Under the pieces are notes generated by a model. That model was given only the letters and a program-made list of their open reading frames with translations. It searched no databases and was not told where the DNA came from. A stretch of 64,000 nucleotides of DNA. Origin: JAQBDA01 sp963709875. Its GTDB lineage: Bacteria > Chloroflexota > Anaerolineae > Anaerolineales > UBA4823. Positions within the stretch are counted from its first letter, which is position 1; each line of letters starts with the position of its first letter. The stretch is taken from assembly GCA_963709875.1 (NCBI GenBank), contig CAVPYB010000002.1, positions 124,001 through 188,000 on the forward strand. The letters run 5' to 3'. The translations under genes were made by a program, and so were the position numbers. Below, piece by piece: positions 34,523 to 43,778 of the stretch.

Positions 34523-35575
34523 TTAATCTCCACCTGACATAACGATCTTCTGCAAATTTGTCTTATAAGGCGGGTGAACGATCCCGTTCTCGGTGATGAA
34601 GGCCGTGATCAGGCGATTGGGTGTAACATCGAAAGCAGGGTTGCGGGCACGCGCTCCCGGCGGGCTAACCCGCTGTCCCTGGAACTCCAGATCCAGGACC
34701 TCCGCGGGAGGGCGCTCTTCTATCGGAATTTGCGCACCCTCTCCCAGGCTGAGATCTATCGTAGAAGTGGGCACAACACAATATGCCGGGATAGCATTAT
34801 CGCTGGCTGCGAGAGAAAGCATATAAGTGCCAATTTTATTGGCGACATCTCCATTTGCAACGACCCTGTCTGCGCCAAACAGCACCTTTTGTGCCTGACC
34901 GGTAGATAGGAAGTAGCCGGCAGAGCCATCGCTGATAATCTCGTATGAGATCCCGTACCGCTCCAGCTCCCATGCAGTCAGGCGCGCGCCCTGCAGCCGT
35001 GGGCGGGTTTCATCCACAAGTACATGCAGTCGCTTCCCCAATTCGTGCGCCATACGGATGACTCCCAGGGCCGTTCCCCAATCCACCGCTGCCAGTGCTC
35101 CGGTATTGCAGTGATGGATGACGGTATCTCCTTCATCGATGACGGCTGCGCCAACGTGTGCCATCCTCTCATTAATGGCGACGTCCTCATCGGCAATGCG
35201 CTGGGCTTCCGATAACACACCCTCACGCAATTCGTCAGCTGTACCTTGGGATTGCCCGGCGACCCTGAGTACTCTTTGCAGCGCCCAATTCAAGTTAGAC
35301 GCTGTCGGTCGTGCGCCGTGAAGGACCTCCGCAGCACGGTTTAAATCTATGAGAAGCTCATCCCGCTGAGCGGCGTTGGATTCGAAAGCCGCCAGCGCAA
35401 GCCCATATGCTGCGGCAGCTCCAATCGCAGGAGCGCCGCGTACGACCATGTCCTGGATGGCACCTGCCAGCTCCTTGTGGGTAGTAAAAGAGATAATCTT
35501 GAATTCCCCGGGCAGTATGCGCTGGTCGATCATACGCACACAGTGGAGCTGTTCATCCCAATCGACAGTTCTCAT
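34523..35575 (-). CDS. mtnA: S-methyl-5-thioribose-1-phosphate isomerase
   Basis: This enzyme opens methylthioribose 1-phosphate to methylthioribulose 1-phosphate in methionine salvage. The family has VRGAPAIGAAAAYG (about residues 45-58), HHCNTGALAAVDWGTALG holding the catalytic Cys, DETRPRLQGARLTAWEL, and LFGADRVVANGDVANKIGTY with the catalytic Asp. The length, 350 residues, is standard. It is followed by the PfkB kinase and ahcY. No mtnP or mtnK is in the window; aIF2B-like proteins are related but lack this Cys context. Confidence 0.95.
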   Translation of the reverse strand: MRTVDWDEQLHCVRMIDQRILPGEFKIISFTTHKELAGAIQDMVVRGAPAIGAAAAYGLALAAFESNAAQRDELLIDLNRAAEVLHGARPTASNLNWALQRVLRVAGQSQGTADELREGVLSEAQRIADEDVAINERMAHVGAAVIDEGDTVIHHCNTGALAAVDWGTALGVIRMAHELGKRLHVLVDETRPRLQGARLTAWELERYGISYEIISDGSAGYFLSTGQAQKVLFGADRVVANGDVANKIGTYMLSLAASDNAIPAYCVVPTSTIDLSLGEGAQIPIEERPPAEVLDLEFQGQRVSPPGARARNPAFDVTPNRLITAFITENGIVHPPYKTNLQKIVMSGGD

Positions 35576-35639
35576 AATAGCTTAGCGATAGCGTATCGCC
35601 CTCATCTCAAAAATTGCAGTGAAATCTCTGCCAGTCTCT

Positions 35640-35665
35640 AAAAGACGCCCTCGTTGGAGAGCGTC
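35640..35665 (-). terminator. Intrinsic terminator after the DHH phosphoesterase gene
   Basis: On the minus strand GACGC.CTC and GAG.GCGTC (35665-35644, one internal mismatch) form a stem with a 4-base loop, followed by TTTT. It separates the DHH gene from mtnA. Confidence 0.65.
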
Positions 35666-35719
35666 GACCCCAAAAAACCCGTGCGAGTTTAACATGGGTA
35701 AGCGGCTTTGTCAAAGGAC

Positions 35720-36775
35720 TCAGCCACCCAGCAGGGGGACAGCAGGTCCATCCTCATCCATAATCGTGAGCATACGATTATCGATCGTCTTGTGCAAGGA
35801 ATGCAAATCCAGGTCTCCCAAAGGCACCTGTCCCCCTGCCAGGCTACCATGCCCACCGGCTTTTCCATAACCAGCAACCAGCGCCTGTGCGATGGTTCCG
35901 GCATCTTGCTTCAAGGCTTTCGTCCGCAAGGAAAGATACAGTACATGGCGGTGTGTTCCATAACATAAAGCCGCTCGGGCGGTATCCAACCGGATCAGCA
36001 CATCTGCCATCTCACCCGACAAGTCAGGTCTGTGCATCGTCCCCAGGTCGGAAATGATCACTTTCCCATGTACGCGTGCGGCCTGTAACCCTGCGCTGAA
36101 GGCTTTGAAATACAACCGTGACAGACCGGCCTGCTCTACCTGCACCAGCTTCTTCCGATCCAGCAACCCCAGCAGTTCGAAATAGACGTACTCGTCTGCG
36201 GCTGAAGCACCCCTGGCCAGACCGAGCGTGTCGGTATGCAGCCCGTAAAACATTGCTGTCGCCAGGTTGAGGTCTGGTGTAATGTTGGCTGACTGGAGAT
36301 ACTGATATAACAGTGTGGATGTTGCTCCAACTTCTGGACGGATATCGGTGAATGGGACTGAATGCGAATGATCACGGAGCGGGTTATGATGGTCGATCAC
36401 AATTCCGGCAACCCTTTCGGTAGGAAAGCTGTTATTCCCGGCCCCTGGTTGTGTATCCACGAGGGCAACAGCAGTGTAGGCATCGAAGTCACTCAACTGC
36501 TCGCGATGCTCCCACCTGGGAGTGAGCAGTTGAAGCATTGCCCGGTTCTCTGCTCTGGCAACCACCCCGCTGTACACCAGGGTGCTTAGTATGCCCCAGG
36601 CATTCGCGATCAGCACTGAGAGTGCCATGCCGGAAGCCAGCGCATCCGGGTCAGGATAATCATGGGTCAAGATGAGCACCGGTCCGGTTCCAGAAGCCTT
36701 CCTCAGTAACTCGAGCCACTCCTGTGTGACCGGGTTTTCGGACTTGGTGAATTCACTCCTCATTGATTTACTCAA
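35720..36775 (-). CDS. DHH-family phosphoesterase (NrnA/oligoribonuclease-like)
   Basis: The DHH domain shows THDYPDPDALASG (motif I), ALVDTQPG (motif II), VIDHHNP (the DHH motif itself), and an H-T-D motif in GLHTDTLG. The DHHA1 domain ends with the GYGKAGGHGSLAGGQ substrate motif. The 351 residues fit bifunctional oligoribonuclease/PAP phosphatases, which degrade nanoRNA, pGpG or pAp. A role in clearing pGpG from the HD-GYP protein elsewhere in the window is possible but unproven. It is preceded by a 215-base gap that also carries the promoter of the divergent transglycosylase gene. Confidence 0.9.
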   Translation of the reverse strand: MSKSMRSEFTKSENPVTQEWLELLRKASGTGPVLILTHDYPDPDALASGMALSVLIANAWGILSTLVYSGVVARAENRAMLQLLTPRWEHREQLSDFDAYTAVALVDTQPGAGNNSFPTERVAGIVIDHHNPLRDHSHSVPFTDIRPEVGATSTLLYQYLQSANITPDLNLATAMFYGLHTDTLGLARGASAADEYVYFELLGLLDRKKLVQVEQAGLSRLYFKAFSAGLQAARVHGKVIISDLGTMHRPDLSGEMADVLIRLDTARAALCYGTHRHVLYLSLRTKALKQDAGTIAQALVAGYGKAGGHGSLAGGQVPLGDLDLHSLHKTIDNRMLTIMDEDGPAVPLLGG

Positions 36776-36965
36776 GAGCTGGATAATCCTTTATGACTGA
36801 ACCAGGGCTAAATCAGACGGAGGGGGTTATATCCCCCGGACTGAGCAACCTACGAAATCATTATAGTTGATCGACCTGAAGGGGTCAACGCTTCATCAAC
36901 CCCGGGCACTCTGCGCGAACTGATCCTAAGGTACACATCCTGGTTTCAAGGATGAGCCCAGCACA

Positions 36966-36994
36966 TTGACACGCGCATAAGCCTGCGTTATAGT
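36966..36994 (+). promoter_or_regulatory. Strong promoter giving a leaderless lytic transglycosylase transcript
   Basis: A perfect TTGACA (36966-36971), a 17-base spacer and TATAGT (36989-36994). The ATG at 37002 is 7 bases past the -10, where transcription itself should begin, and no ribosome site is present. A GTG at 36993 lies inside the -10 and can be excluded as a start. Confidence 0.75.
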
Positions 36995-37001
36995 GACAGA
37001 G

Positions 37002-39428
37002 ATGAATAAGCTGGTCATATTGGCACTCTCATCACTGCTGTTGGTCAGTCTGGCATGTTCTCAAGCGGCCGACTTGCTCTCGCCCCCAGTAACGGATGTC
37101 CCCACTGCCAGCCCTTCCCCGTCAACTGTACCGGCTACTCCCACCCAGACCCCCACCCCAACCCCACCTCCGACCCCTACTCCCCTGCCGGCCAACCGGA
37201 TCACCAATGCCGACCAGGCAAGGTCAGATGGCGACTGGGACCAGGCAGAGGTTGAATATCTGAATGCGCTTCAAGCCAGCTCAGAACCGGATATTCAGAG
37301 CGCAGCCCTGCTCGGATTGGCGCGTGCTCAGATCGATGCGGGTGAGTACCAGGCCGGGGTCGACACTCTGAAACAGCTGATCGCCAGCTATCCTCAATCG
37401 CCTGAGCTCCCTTACGCTCACTTCAGCCTGGGGCAGGCTTACTCGGCGCTCGGACTATATTCTGAGAGCGCGCAAGGCTACCTGGATTATCTTATCCATA
37501 GACCAGGGATCGTGGACGCATATGTGCTCGATATGCGTGGTGATGCCCTGGCTGCTGCTGGAGACTACGCTGGTGCATTGATTGACTATCGCGCTGCGCT
37601 GCAGTCCCCCAGCTACCTGAACGGACTGGATATCGAGATCAAGATTGCCCGCTCTCACGCTGCCGTTGGGGATTATGAGACCGCACTTGGCATTTATCAA
37701 AGCATTTATGACAAGGCACAGAGTGATTTCACCCGAGCATCGATGAATTTCTTGATGGGACAGATTTATGCCACACTCGGTCAGCTCGACAAGGCGTACG
37801 CATATTACCAGGATGCGGTAAACAACTATCCCACTGCATACGACTCATATCTGGCTCTCGTCCAGCTTGTGGATTCAGGTGTGCCGGTCGATGAATTGAA
37901 CAGGGGCATTGTAGATTATCACGCCGGTCAATATGGGGTAGCGATGAGCGCGTTCGATCGCTATTTTCAGGCGGGCGGGGTCGACCATTCCACTGCCAGA
38001 TACTATAACGGTCTCTCGCTGCGTGCCCTGGGCGGCTACGATGACGCAGTCGCTCAGTGGGACGTCATCATCCAGAACTACCCAGAAGATCGCTTCTGGG
38101 ATGACGCCTGGGATCAGAAAGCCTATACGCAGTATTTTTTCCAGCACAACCCAGAGCTCGGTATCCAGACTCTGCTGGAGTTTGTTGCCGCGGTGCCAAA
38201 TCACCCGCGTGCTGGCGAATTCCTGTACGATGCTGCCGAGGTTGCCGAGACGAACGGAGATCTGGAACAAGCTGCCGAATTGTGGAACAGAGTAGCGACA
38301 GAATATCCTCTGTATGATGAAGCCCAACGGGCTTCGTTCCTCGCTGGGATTACACGCTACCGTCTAAAAGATTACGAAAATGCCGCATCCCTATTCCAAC
38401 GCACATTGTCGAGCGCAGCAACGCTCCAAGACCGGGCAGCAGCCTCATTCTGGCTCGGTAAGTCCCAATATGCTTCTGGAGATCCAATCGCTGCTCAGGC
38501 GACCTGGGAGCTGACCGCTAATATCGACCCTACGGGCTACTACAGCGAGCGCGGGCGCGATATTCTGCGCCAGTTGGAGCCATTCGCGCCTCCTCAGGAC
38601 TACGATCTCTCATTCGATCGCCAGCAAGAGCGCGCTCAGGCTGAGGAATGGGTTAAAGCAACATTCAACCTGCCTGAAGAAGACCTCTCTTCACTGGGAC
38701 CATTATTGGGTGATGAGCGCATGTTCCGTGGCACCGAGCTGTGGGAGTTGGGTTTAACAGACCTAGCACGTACCGAGTTTGAAGAGCTGCGGCTGTCGCT
38801 GCAATCTGATCCTGCCAACAGCTATCGTCTGGCGAATTACATGCTCGATCTTGGGCTGTACCGCTCCGCGATCCTTTCAGCCCGCCAGGTGCTGGACATT
38901 GCCGGTATGGGTGATGCAGAAACCTTATCTGCACCGATCTACTTCAACCATATCCGGTTCGGACCCTATTATGGTGACCTGATCAATCCTGCAGCAGAGC
39001 AATACCAGTTCCACCCCCTCTTCCTGTACAGTGTCGTACGTCAGGAGAGTGCTTTCGAAGGCTTCGTGCGCTCCTCTGCCGGTGCGCGGGGATTGATGCA
39101 GATCATCCCAGCGACGGGGCAGGAGATCGCAGCCGATATCCGCTGGCCGGAAGAATACAGCGACGAGGACCTGTATCGACCTAATGTGAGCGTGTTGTAC
39201 GGCAGCGAATATCTTTCAAAATGGCGAGATCACTTCGGTGGAGACCTGTACGCAGCGCTGGCAGCCTACAATGGTGGTCCGGGGAATGCCATTGAATGGC
39301 GTAATCTGGCCGGCGGCGACCAGGACCTGTTCCTGGAGATTGTCAGATTTAACGAAACACGTAATTACATCCGCGGTATATATGAGATCTACAGTATTTA
39401 CCGCCGCATCTATAACAGGACACCCTGA
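37002..39428 (+). CDS. Soluble lytic transglycosylase (SLT) lipoprotein with TPR repeats
   Basis: The signal peptide has a lipobox-type LACS (Cys19), then a Thr/Pro linker (TPTQTPTPTPPPTPTP). About 550 residues of helical TPR-like repeats follow (ALLGLARAQIDAGEYQAG, YAHFSLGQAYSALGLYSESA, AYYQDAVNNYP). The C-terminal Slt70-type domain has the catalytic Glu in VVRQESAFEGF, the SSAGARGLMQIIPATGQEIA motif and AALAAYNGGPGNAIEW. It cuts the glycan strands of peptidoglycan to anhydro-muropeptides. The length is 808 residues. The ATG at 37002 is chosen because the promoter -10 ends at 36994. Confidence 0.93.
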   Translation: MNKLVILALSSLLLVSLACSQAADLLSPPVTDVPTASPSPSTVPATPTQTPTPTPPPTPTPLPANRITNADQARSDGDWDQAEVEYLNALQASSEPDIQSAALLGLARAQIDAGEYQAGVDTLKQLIASYPQSPELPYAHFSLGQAYSALGLYSESAQGYLDYLIHRPGIVDAYVLDMRGDALAAAGDYAGALIDYRAALQSPSYLNGLDIEIKIARSHAAVGDYETALGIYQSIYDKAQSDFTRASMNFLMGQIYATLGQLDKAYAYYQDAVNNYPTAYDSYLALVQLVDSGVPVDELNRGIVDYHAGQYGVAMSAFDRYFQAGGVDHSTARYYNGLSLRALGGYDDAVAQWDVIIQNYPEDRFWDDAWDQKAYTQYFFQHNPELGIQTLLEFVAAVPNHPRAGEFLYDAAEVAETNGDLEQAAELWNRVATEYPLYDEAQRASFLAGITRYRLKDYENAASLFQRTLSSAATLQDRAAASFWLGKSQYASGDPIAAQATWELTANIDPTGYYSERGRDILRQLEPFAPPQDYDLSFDRQQERAQAEEWVKATFNLPEEDLSSLGPLLGDERMFRGTELWELGLTDLARTEFEELRLSLQSDPANSYRLANYMLDLGLYRSAILSARQVLDIAGMGDAETLSAPIYFNHIRFGPYYGDLINPAAEQYQFHPLFLYSVVRQESAFEGFVRSSAGARGLMQIIPATGQEIAADIRWPEEYSDEDLYRPNVSVLYGSEYLSKWRDHFGGDLYAALAAYNGGPGNAIEWRNLAGGDQDLFLEIVRFNETRNYIRGIYEIYSIYRRIYNRTP

Positions 39429-39429
39429 A

Positions 39430-40469
39430 GTGTCCTTGGAATCTCCACTACCCAACGACGACCCTTCAGCCTTCTTGCAGCGCCTGGACGCTGCTTTAAA
39501 GCTCGGGATCACCTGGTCGATCCTGAGCACGAAAGCGCATACCGCCTATTCAGCGGCTTCTATGAAGGCTTTCCAGAACTGGTAGTGGACGTGTACGCCA
39601 GGACAGCCGTACTATTCGACTACGCTGCCAAGTCAGACAAATGGCAACCTGTGATCAGAGAGGCAACCGCTTTTATCAGGGACAGATATCCCTGGCTGCA
39701 GACCGGAATCAACAAACCCCGCAGTGCACCCACACCTGAAGAAAGAAGGGGGAAATTGCTTTTCGGCGACTCGCCGGATGAGTTCATTCGTGAGAATGGA
39801 GTTTATTACGCGATTGACCTGCTGCTCGACCAGGATGCAAGCCTGTACCTGGATACCCGCAATCTGCGCGCCTGGGCAAAGGAAACCTTGCCTGGTAAGA
39901 ATGTCCTCAACACATTTGCGTATACCGGCAGCCTGGGTGTTGCTGCCAGCTCAGGAGGCGCAACCCACGTACTCCACATTGATCTTAACCGGAAATCCTT
40001 GGATATTGCGAAACGATCATATCAGCTGAATGGTCTGCCTGTTGATGATGATGATTTCATTACCGGTGACTTCTGGTCTCAGATGAGCCAATTGAGACAC
40101 GCCGGGACCCTCTTCGATTGTGCCATACTGGATGCGCCATATTTCGCCGTCTCCAAAAAGGGAACTGTCGATCTGGCGACCGGCAGTGAACGGTTGGTCA
40201 ATAAACTACGCCCGTTGGTCGCTCATGACGGTTTACTGGTTGTTATCAACAACGCCCTATTTGTGAGCGGTGCCCAATTCATGGCGGTGTTAGATCGGAT
40301 ATGCGCTTCCGGATATGCTACTATCGAGGAATTTATTCCTGTGCCTGAAGATGTCACCGGGTACCCTGAAACCAGGGTACGGTATCCGCCAAGCGATTCA
40401 GCGCCCTTCAACCACAGCACCAAGATGGCTGTATTAAGAATAACGAGAAAAGATCGCAGGACGGTTTAA
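39430..40469 (+). CDS. Class I SAM-dependent RNA methyltransferase (RlmI/RlmK-like), frameshifted
   Basis: The catalytic Rossmann domain has VLNTFAYTGSLGVAASSGGATHVLHIDL (SAM motif I and II) and CAILDAPYF (DxPxF/Y-type motif IV), as in COG1092 rRNA cytosine methyltransferases. The N-terminal part is split. A GTG at 39430, one base after the transglycosylase stop, opens SLESPLPNDDPSAFLQRLD. At about 39503-39507 one missing C shifts the frame, after which RDHLVDPEHESAYRLF and EGFPELVVDVYAR continue. The repaired protein is about 347 residues. Without repair, translation could only start near 39585. The substrate is probably 23S rRNA. Confidence 0.82.
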
Positions 40470-40509
40470 GGGCATCAACCGTCAGATTGGGGCGATCAAC
40501 AACGCGGGG

Positions 40510-42204
40510 TTATGGCGGGGTTGGGGTAGTCGTGGGGTCAGCGGCTGCTAGCTGGGCTGCCAGGTACCAGGATGAGATCGTGTTAAACCGGTCGCTAAGA
40601 TCATAAAGCGGTCCCATGCTTATCCCCTGTACTTCCTGATCAACAACGTATGAAAATACCGGGTAGAAAAGCGGCAAAGCGGGCATCTCTGATGTGAAGC
40701 GTACCTGGAAATTCCGGTAAGCCTGAGCTCGCTCACCGATATCAGTCGTGATCCTGGCTCTTTCCAGGAACTCGCTCGCCTGCCGGTCATCCCAATTTGA
40801 ATAGTTCTGTCCATCGTTTATCTGGGCCTGGTCCCAAAACGGGTATGGGTCTGGATCAGGCGAGCGGGTCATATTAAGATCGACCAGAGCCGCCTGATAC
40901 TGGCGTGGTACCAAATAATCTGCAAGAATTTCCTCGTAGCTGACCGGGATTAACTGGACATCTACACCTAATTTCGACCAATCGCGCCGGATCGCCTCTG
41001 CCAGGGCCGTGTGCGTGGGAGTTGCTGGATGGACTAATTCGAAGCTGAGCGGCTCCCCATCCTTTTCCCGTACCGTACTTCCACCCGACGGAATGGTGAA
41101 TCCGGCCTCCTTCAGCGCAGCAAGTGCGGCGTCCGGGTCATACGGTATTCGCTCGATATCTTCATAATGAGCCCACGAACCCGGGAAGATCGGGCCATCC
41201 GCAATCAGCGACTGGCTCTCCAGCACATTATCAATCATCCACTGCCGGTTCAAGCCCATCAATAATGCCCTGCGGACGGATGCGTCCTGGAAGAACGGCA
41301 GGTCTGGATCATCCAGATTCAGGTAAATCTGCGTTAGCCGGGGTAAGCGCCCGCTGAACATACTGAGTTCCGAGGCTGCGAGTACCTGATAGAAGGTGTC
41401 CCGGTCCAGCTGGCTAATACCCTGGACATCGCCATCCTGATAAGCGGTTACCGCTGACTGGGAATCGGGGTAGTAATAGAAGATTACTTCATCGATGAAT
41501 GGTGTCTCCCTGTAATAGTCATCGAAGCTTGAGAGGACGACCCCGGTGATACTGCCTGCTTCTGAGAGCAGACGCTTGAATTGGTATGGACCGCTGCCGA
41601 CCGGTTCAAGATTGAAATCCGCATCGATGATCTCCGCCGGGGATAGGCTACCAAGTTTATGCTCGGGAAGTATGCCGAAAGCAGCATAATCCAGGAATGG
41701 CGCAAATGCTTCCGGCAGGCGGAATTGAACCGTGCTGTCATCCAGTGGGAGAATCTCAATCTGCTTCCAAAACTCCCTGAGATCGTCCGGCACTGGCAGT
41801 TCATCGCTGCGTAAAAGGTCTACCGTGAATACGATATCCGCACTGGTAACCGGTGTGCCATCATGCCAGGAGGCGTCTGGGCGGATGGAAAAATTATACA
41901 CAGTCCCATCTTGTGAGATTCCCCAGGATTCTGCCAGGTCGCCAACGGGCAACCCACGATCATCGAAGCTGACCAGCCCGCTGAAGATCAGCTTGTTGAT
42001 ATCGCGGTCTGCTTGGTTGTAAAAATCGAGGACCGGATTTAACCGTCCAAATGCACCGATCAGGGCTTCACTATATGATCCCCCGGTCACTGGCTGTACG
42101 GTAGCTACCTGCTGCGGGACAACTGGCTGCTGACTGGCCAGCAGTACACCAATCGCAGCCAGCGCCAGCACAACGACCAGCAGCTGCCAACGCATATTCT
42201 TCAT
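40510..42204 (-). CDS. Peptide/nickel-type ABC transporter substrate-binding protein (SBP family 5)
   Basis: This is a 564-residue exported solute receptor. It has an N-terminal hydrophobic signal anchor without a clear lipobox Cys (LLVVVLALAAIGVLLA), then the SBP_bac_5 body: GLVSFDDRGLPVGDLAESW, DASWHDGTPVTSADIVFT, GSGPYQFK, VRRALLMGLNRQWM, YDPDAALAALKEAGF. The C-terminal tail is Thr/Pro-rich (DPTTTPTPP). No permease or ATPase genes are adjacent, so its transporter is elsewhere or it is an orphan receptor. Confidence 0.92.
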   Translation of the reverse strand: MKNMRWQLLVVVLALAAIGVLLASQQPVVPQQVATVQPVTGGSYSEALIGAFGRLNPVLDFYNQADRDINKLIFSGLVSFDDRGLPVGDLAESWGISQDGTVYNFSIRPDASWHDGTPVTSADIVFTVDLLRSDELPVPDDLREFWKQIEILPLDDSTVQFRLPEAFAPFLDYAAFGILPEHKLGSLSPAEIIDADFNLEPVGSGPYQFKRLLSEAGSITGVVLSSFDDYYRETPFIDEVIFYYYPDSQSAVTAYQDGDVQGISQLDRDTFYQVLAASELSMFSGRLPRLTQIYLNLDDPDLPFFQDASVRRALLMGLNRQWMIDNVLESQSLIADGPIFPGSWAHYEDIERIPYDPDAALAALKEAGFTIPSGGSTVREKDGEPLSFELVHPATPTHTALAEAIRRDWSKLGVDVQLIPVSYEEILADYLVPRQYQAALVDLNMTRSPDPDPYPFWDQAQINDGQNYSNWDDRQASEFLERARITTDIGERAQAYRNFQVRFTSEMPALPLFYPVFSYVVDQEVQGISMGPLYDLSDRFNTISSWYLAAQLAAADPTTTPTPP

Positions 42205-42345
42205 AGATCAATAAAAATAGGGCGGGTTATCCTTATCGCCTCCAGATACATCACCCTATCCCATGGTCCTTCGGTGTACAAGCAGATGGATTGTTTCGCC
42301 CTACATATTTCAGGATTTGAATGCTACTGTCTTGATTATCGATGA

Positions 42346-42570
42346 TCAACCAGCCACAATTACAGATGCAAGGCACAAAATTGCGAACAACACACTTAAC
42401 CCGACTGTGATGCGGAACAAAGTTTTTTCGATCCCACGCCGGGCGGTAAAGATGCCCCCGGTATCTGCACCGGTCAAGCCTCCTAAGCCGGCGCCTTTAC
42501 TTTGTAATATCACGCTGGCAATCAGGGCAATTGACGTTATAATCAAAGCAATATTCAGGTATACGTCCAC
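42346..42570 (-). CDS. secG: Preprotein translocase subunit SecG
   Basis: This is a 74-residue two-span membrane protein with the SecG loop: LNIALIITSIALIASVILQSKG (first helix), GGLTGADTGGIFTARRGIEKTLFRIT, then the second helix. It is the accessory subunit of SecYEG. It stands alone between convergent-looking neighbours; the SBP gene starts about 140 bases downstream. Confidence 0.95.
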   Translation of the reverse strand: MDVYLNIALIITSIALIASVILQSKGAGLGGLTGADTGGIFTARRGIEKTLFRITVGLSVLFAILCLASVIVAG

Positions 42571-42694
42571 AAAATCCTCCAGTTTACTCCCGTTCGAAAG
42601 TCAAGCAGGCGGATTATACCTTCCGATCAAAGAATAGTCAATTTACTTCAGAAGGTCAGCTCAGCCCTTGGTCATTGTCCATGGTAGATAAATC

Positions 42695-43760
42695 ATGTAC
42701 GAATATGTGATCAACCTGCACATGCACACTCGTTACTCCGACGGTCATGGCAGCCATGCCGATATTGTAAACACAGCAATGGCAGTCGGGTTGGATGCCG
42801 TGATCGTTACCGACCATAATGTGCTGGTAGACGGTCCACAGAATGTATATCAAAATGGCAGCCAACGGCTGTTGATGATGGTCGGTGAAGAGGTCCATAA
42901 CCAGGTGCTTCAACCACAGAAAAACCATTTGCTTGTGATCGGTGCGAACCGCGAACTCGCCCACCTGGCAGATGACACGCAAAAGCTCCTCGACGCAGTA
43001 AATCATTCCGGTGGGGTAGCTTATATCGCCCACCCAAATGACCCTGCCGCCCCGGCAGTCAACGAACCAGACATCACATGGGAGGATTGGGACGTCCAGG
43101 GATTTACCGGCATCGAGCTATGGAACGGCATGTCCGAATTCAAGTCCCTGCTGCGCAGCAAGCTGCACGCCATCTATTATGCCTTCAACCCACGTCAGAG
43201 TCGCACGCGGGCCGGACCCAGAAACACTCAAGCTGTGGGATAATCTCCTGGTGGAAGGCAAGCGGGTGGCGGCGGTTGGGGGCTCAGACGCTCACGCGTT
43301 CCCAGCCAGGCTCGGTCCATTGAAACGCACCCTTTTCCCCTATGACTTTCACTTCGCCTGCATAAACACCCATATCCTCACCCCGAAAGCGTTTAGCGGT
43401 GATTATGAGACCGACCATGCGCTTGTAATAGATGCGCTAGCCAGGGGACATGCTTTCATCGGATACGACCTCCCAGCAGCTACAAATGGGTTTCGCTTCA
43501 CAGCCAGCGGCAGAGATCACGTCGCCTGGATGGGAGATGAGATTTCTGCCGCGCACGGGATTACCATCCAGATCAAGTTGCCAAGGAAGGCAGAATGCCG
43601 GTTGGTAAAGGATGGAAATGTCGTCAAAACCTGGAACAAGCGAGAGAATTGTACGTATATCACCTCTGAGACCGGTACATACCGGGTTGAAGCCTATCTC
43701 CCCTATCTCGGCAGGCGGAGAGGCTGGATCTTCAGCAATCCAATATACGTTAGAGCATGA
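42695..43760 (+). CDS. PHP-domain phosphoesterase, frameshifted
   Basis: The PHP fold is clear: NLHMHTRYSDGHGSH (motif I, metal His), VIVTDHNV (motif II), GGVAYIAHPN (motif III) and, in the second frame, VGGSDAHA (motif IV). The first frame ends at 43243 after AFNPR; ARGPDPETLKLWDNL continues in the next frame to 43760. One extra base between about 43180 and 43210 explains it. A 75-residue beta domain at the C-terminus (GDEISAAHGITIQIKLP) follows. The repaired length is about 355 residues. PHP proteins hydrolyse phosphoesters, nucleotides or polymerase-linked substrates; the target here is unknown. uvrB follows after 18 bases. Confidence 0.86.
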
Positions 43761-43778
43761 GGACCGGAAGAGTACACT

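Noticed and set aside
36993..37001. GTG start for the lytic transglycosylase
   Set aside because: The GTG lies inside the promoter -10 element, so it would not be in the transcript.
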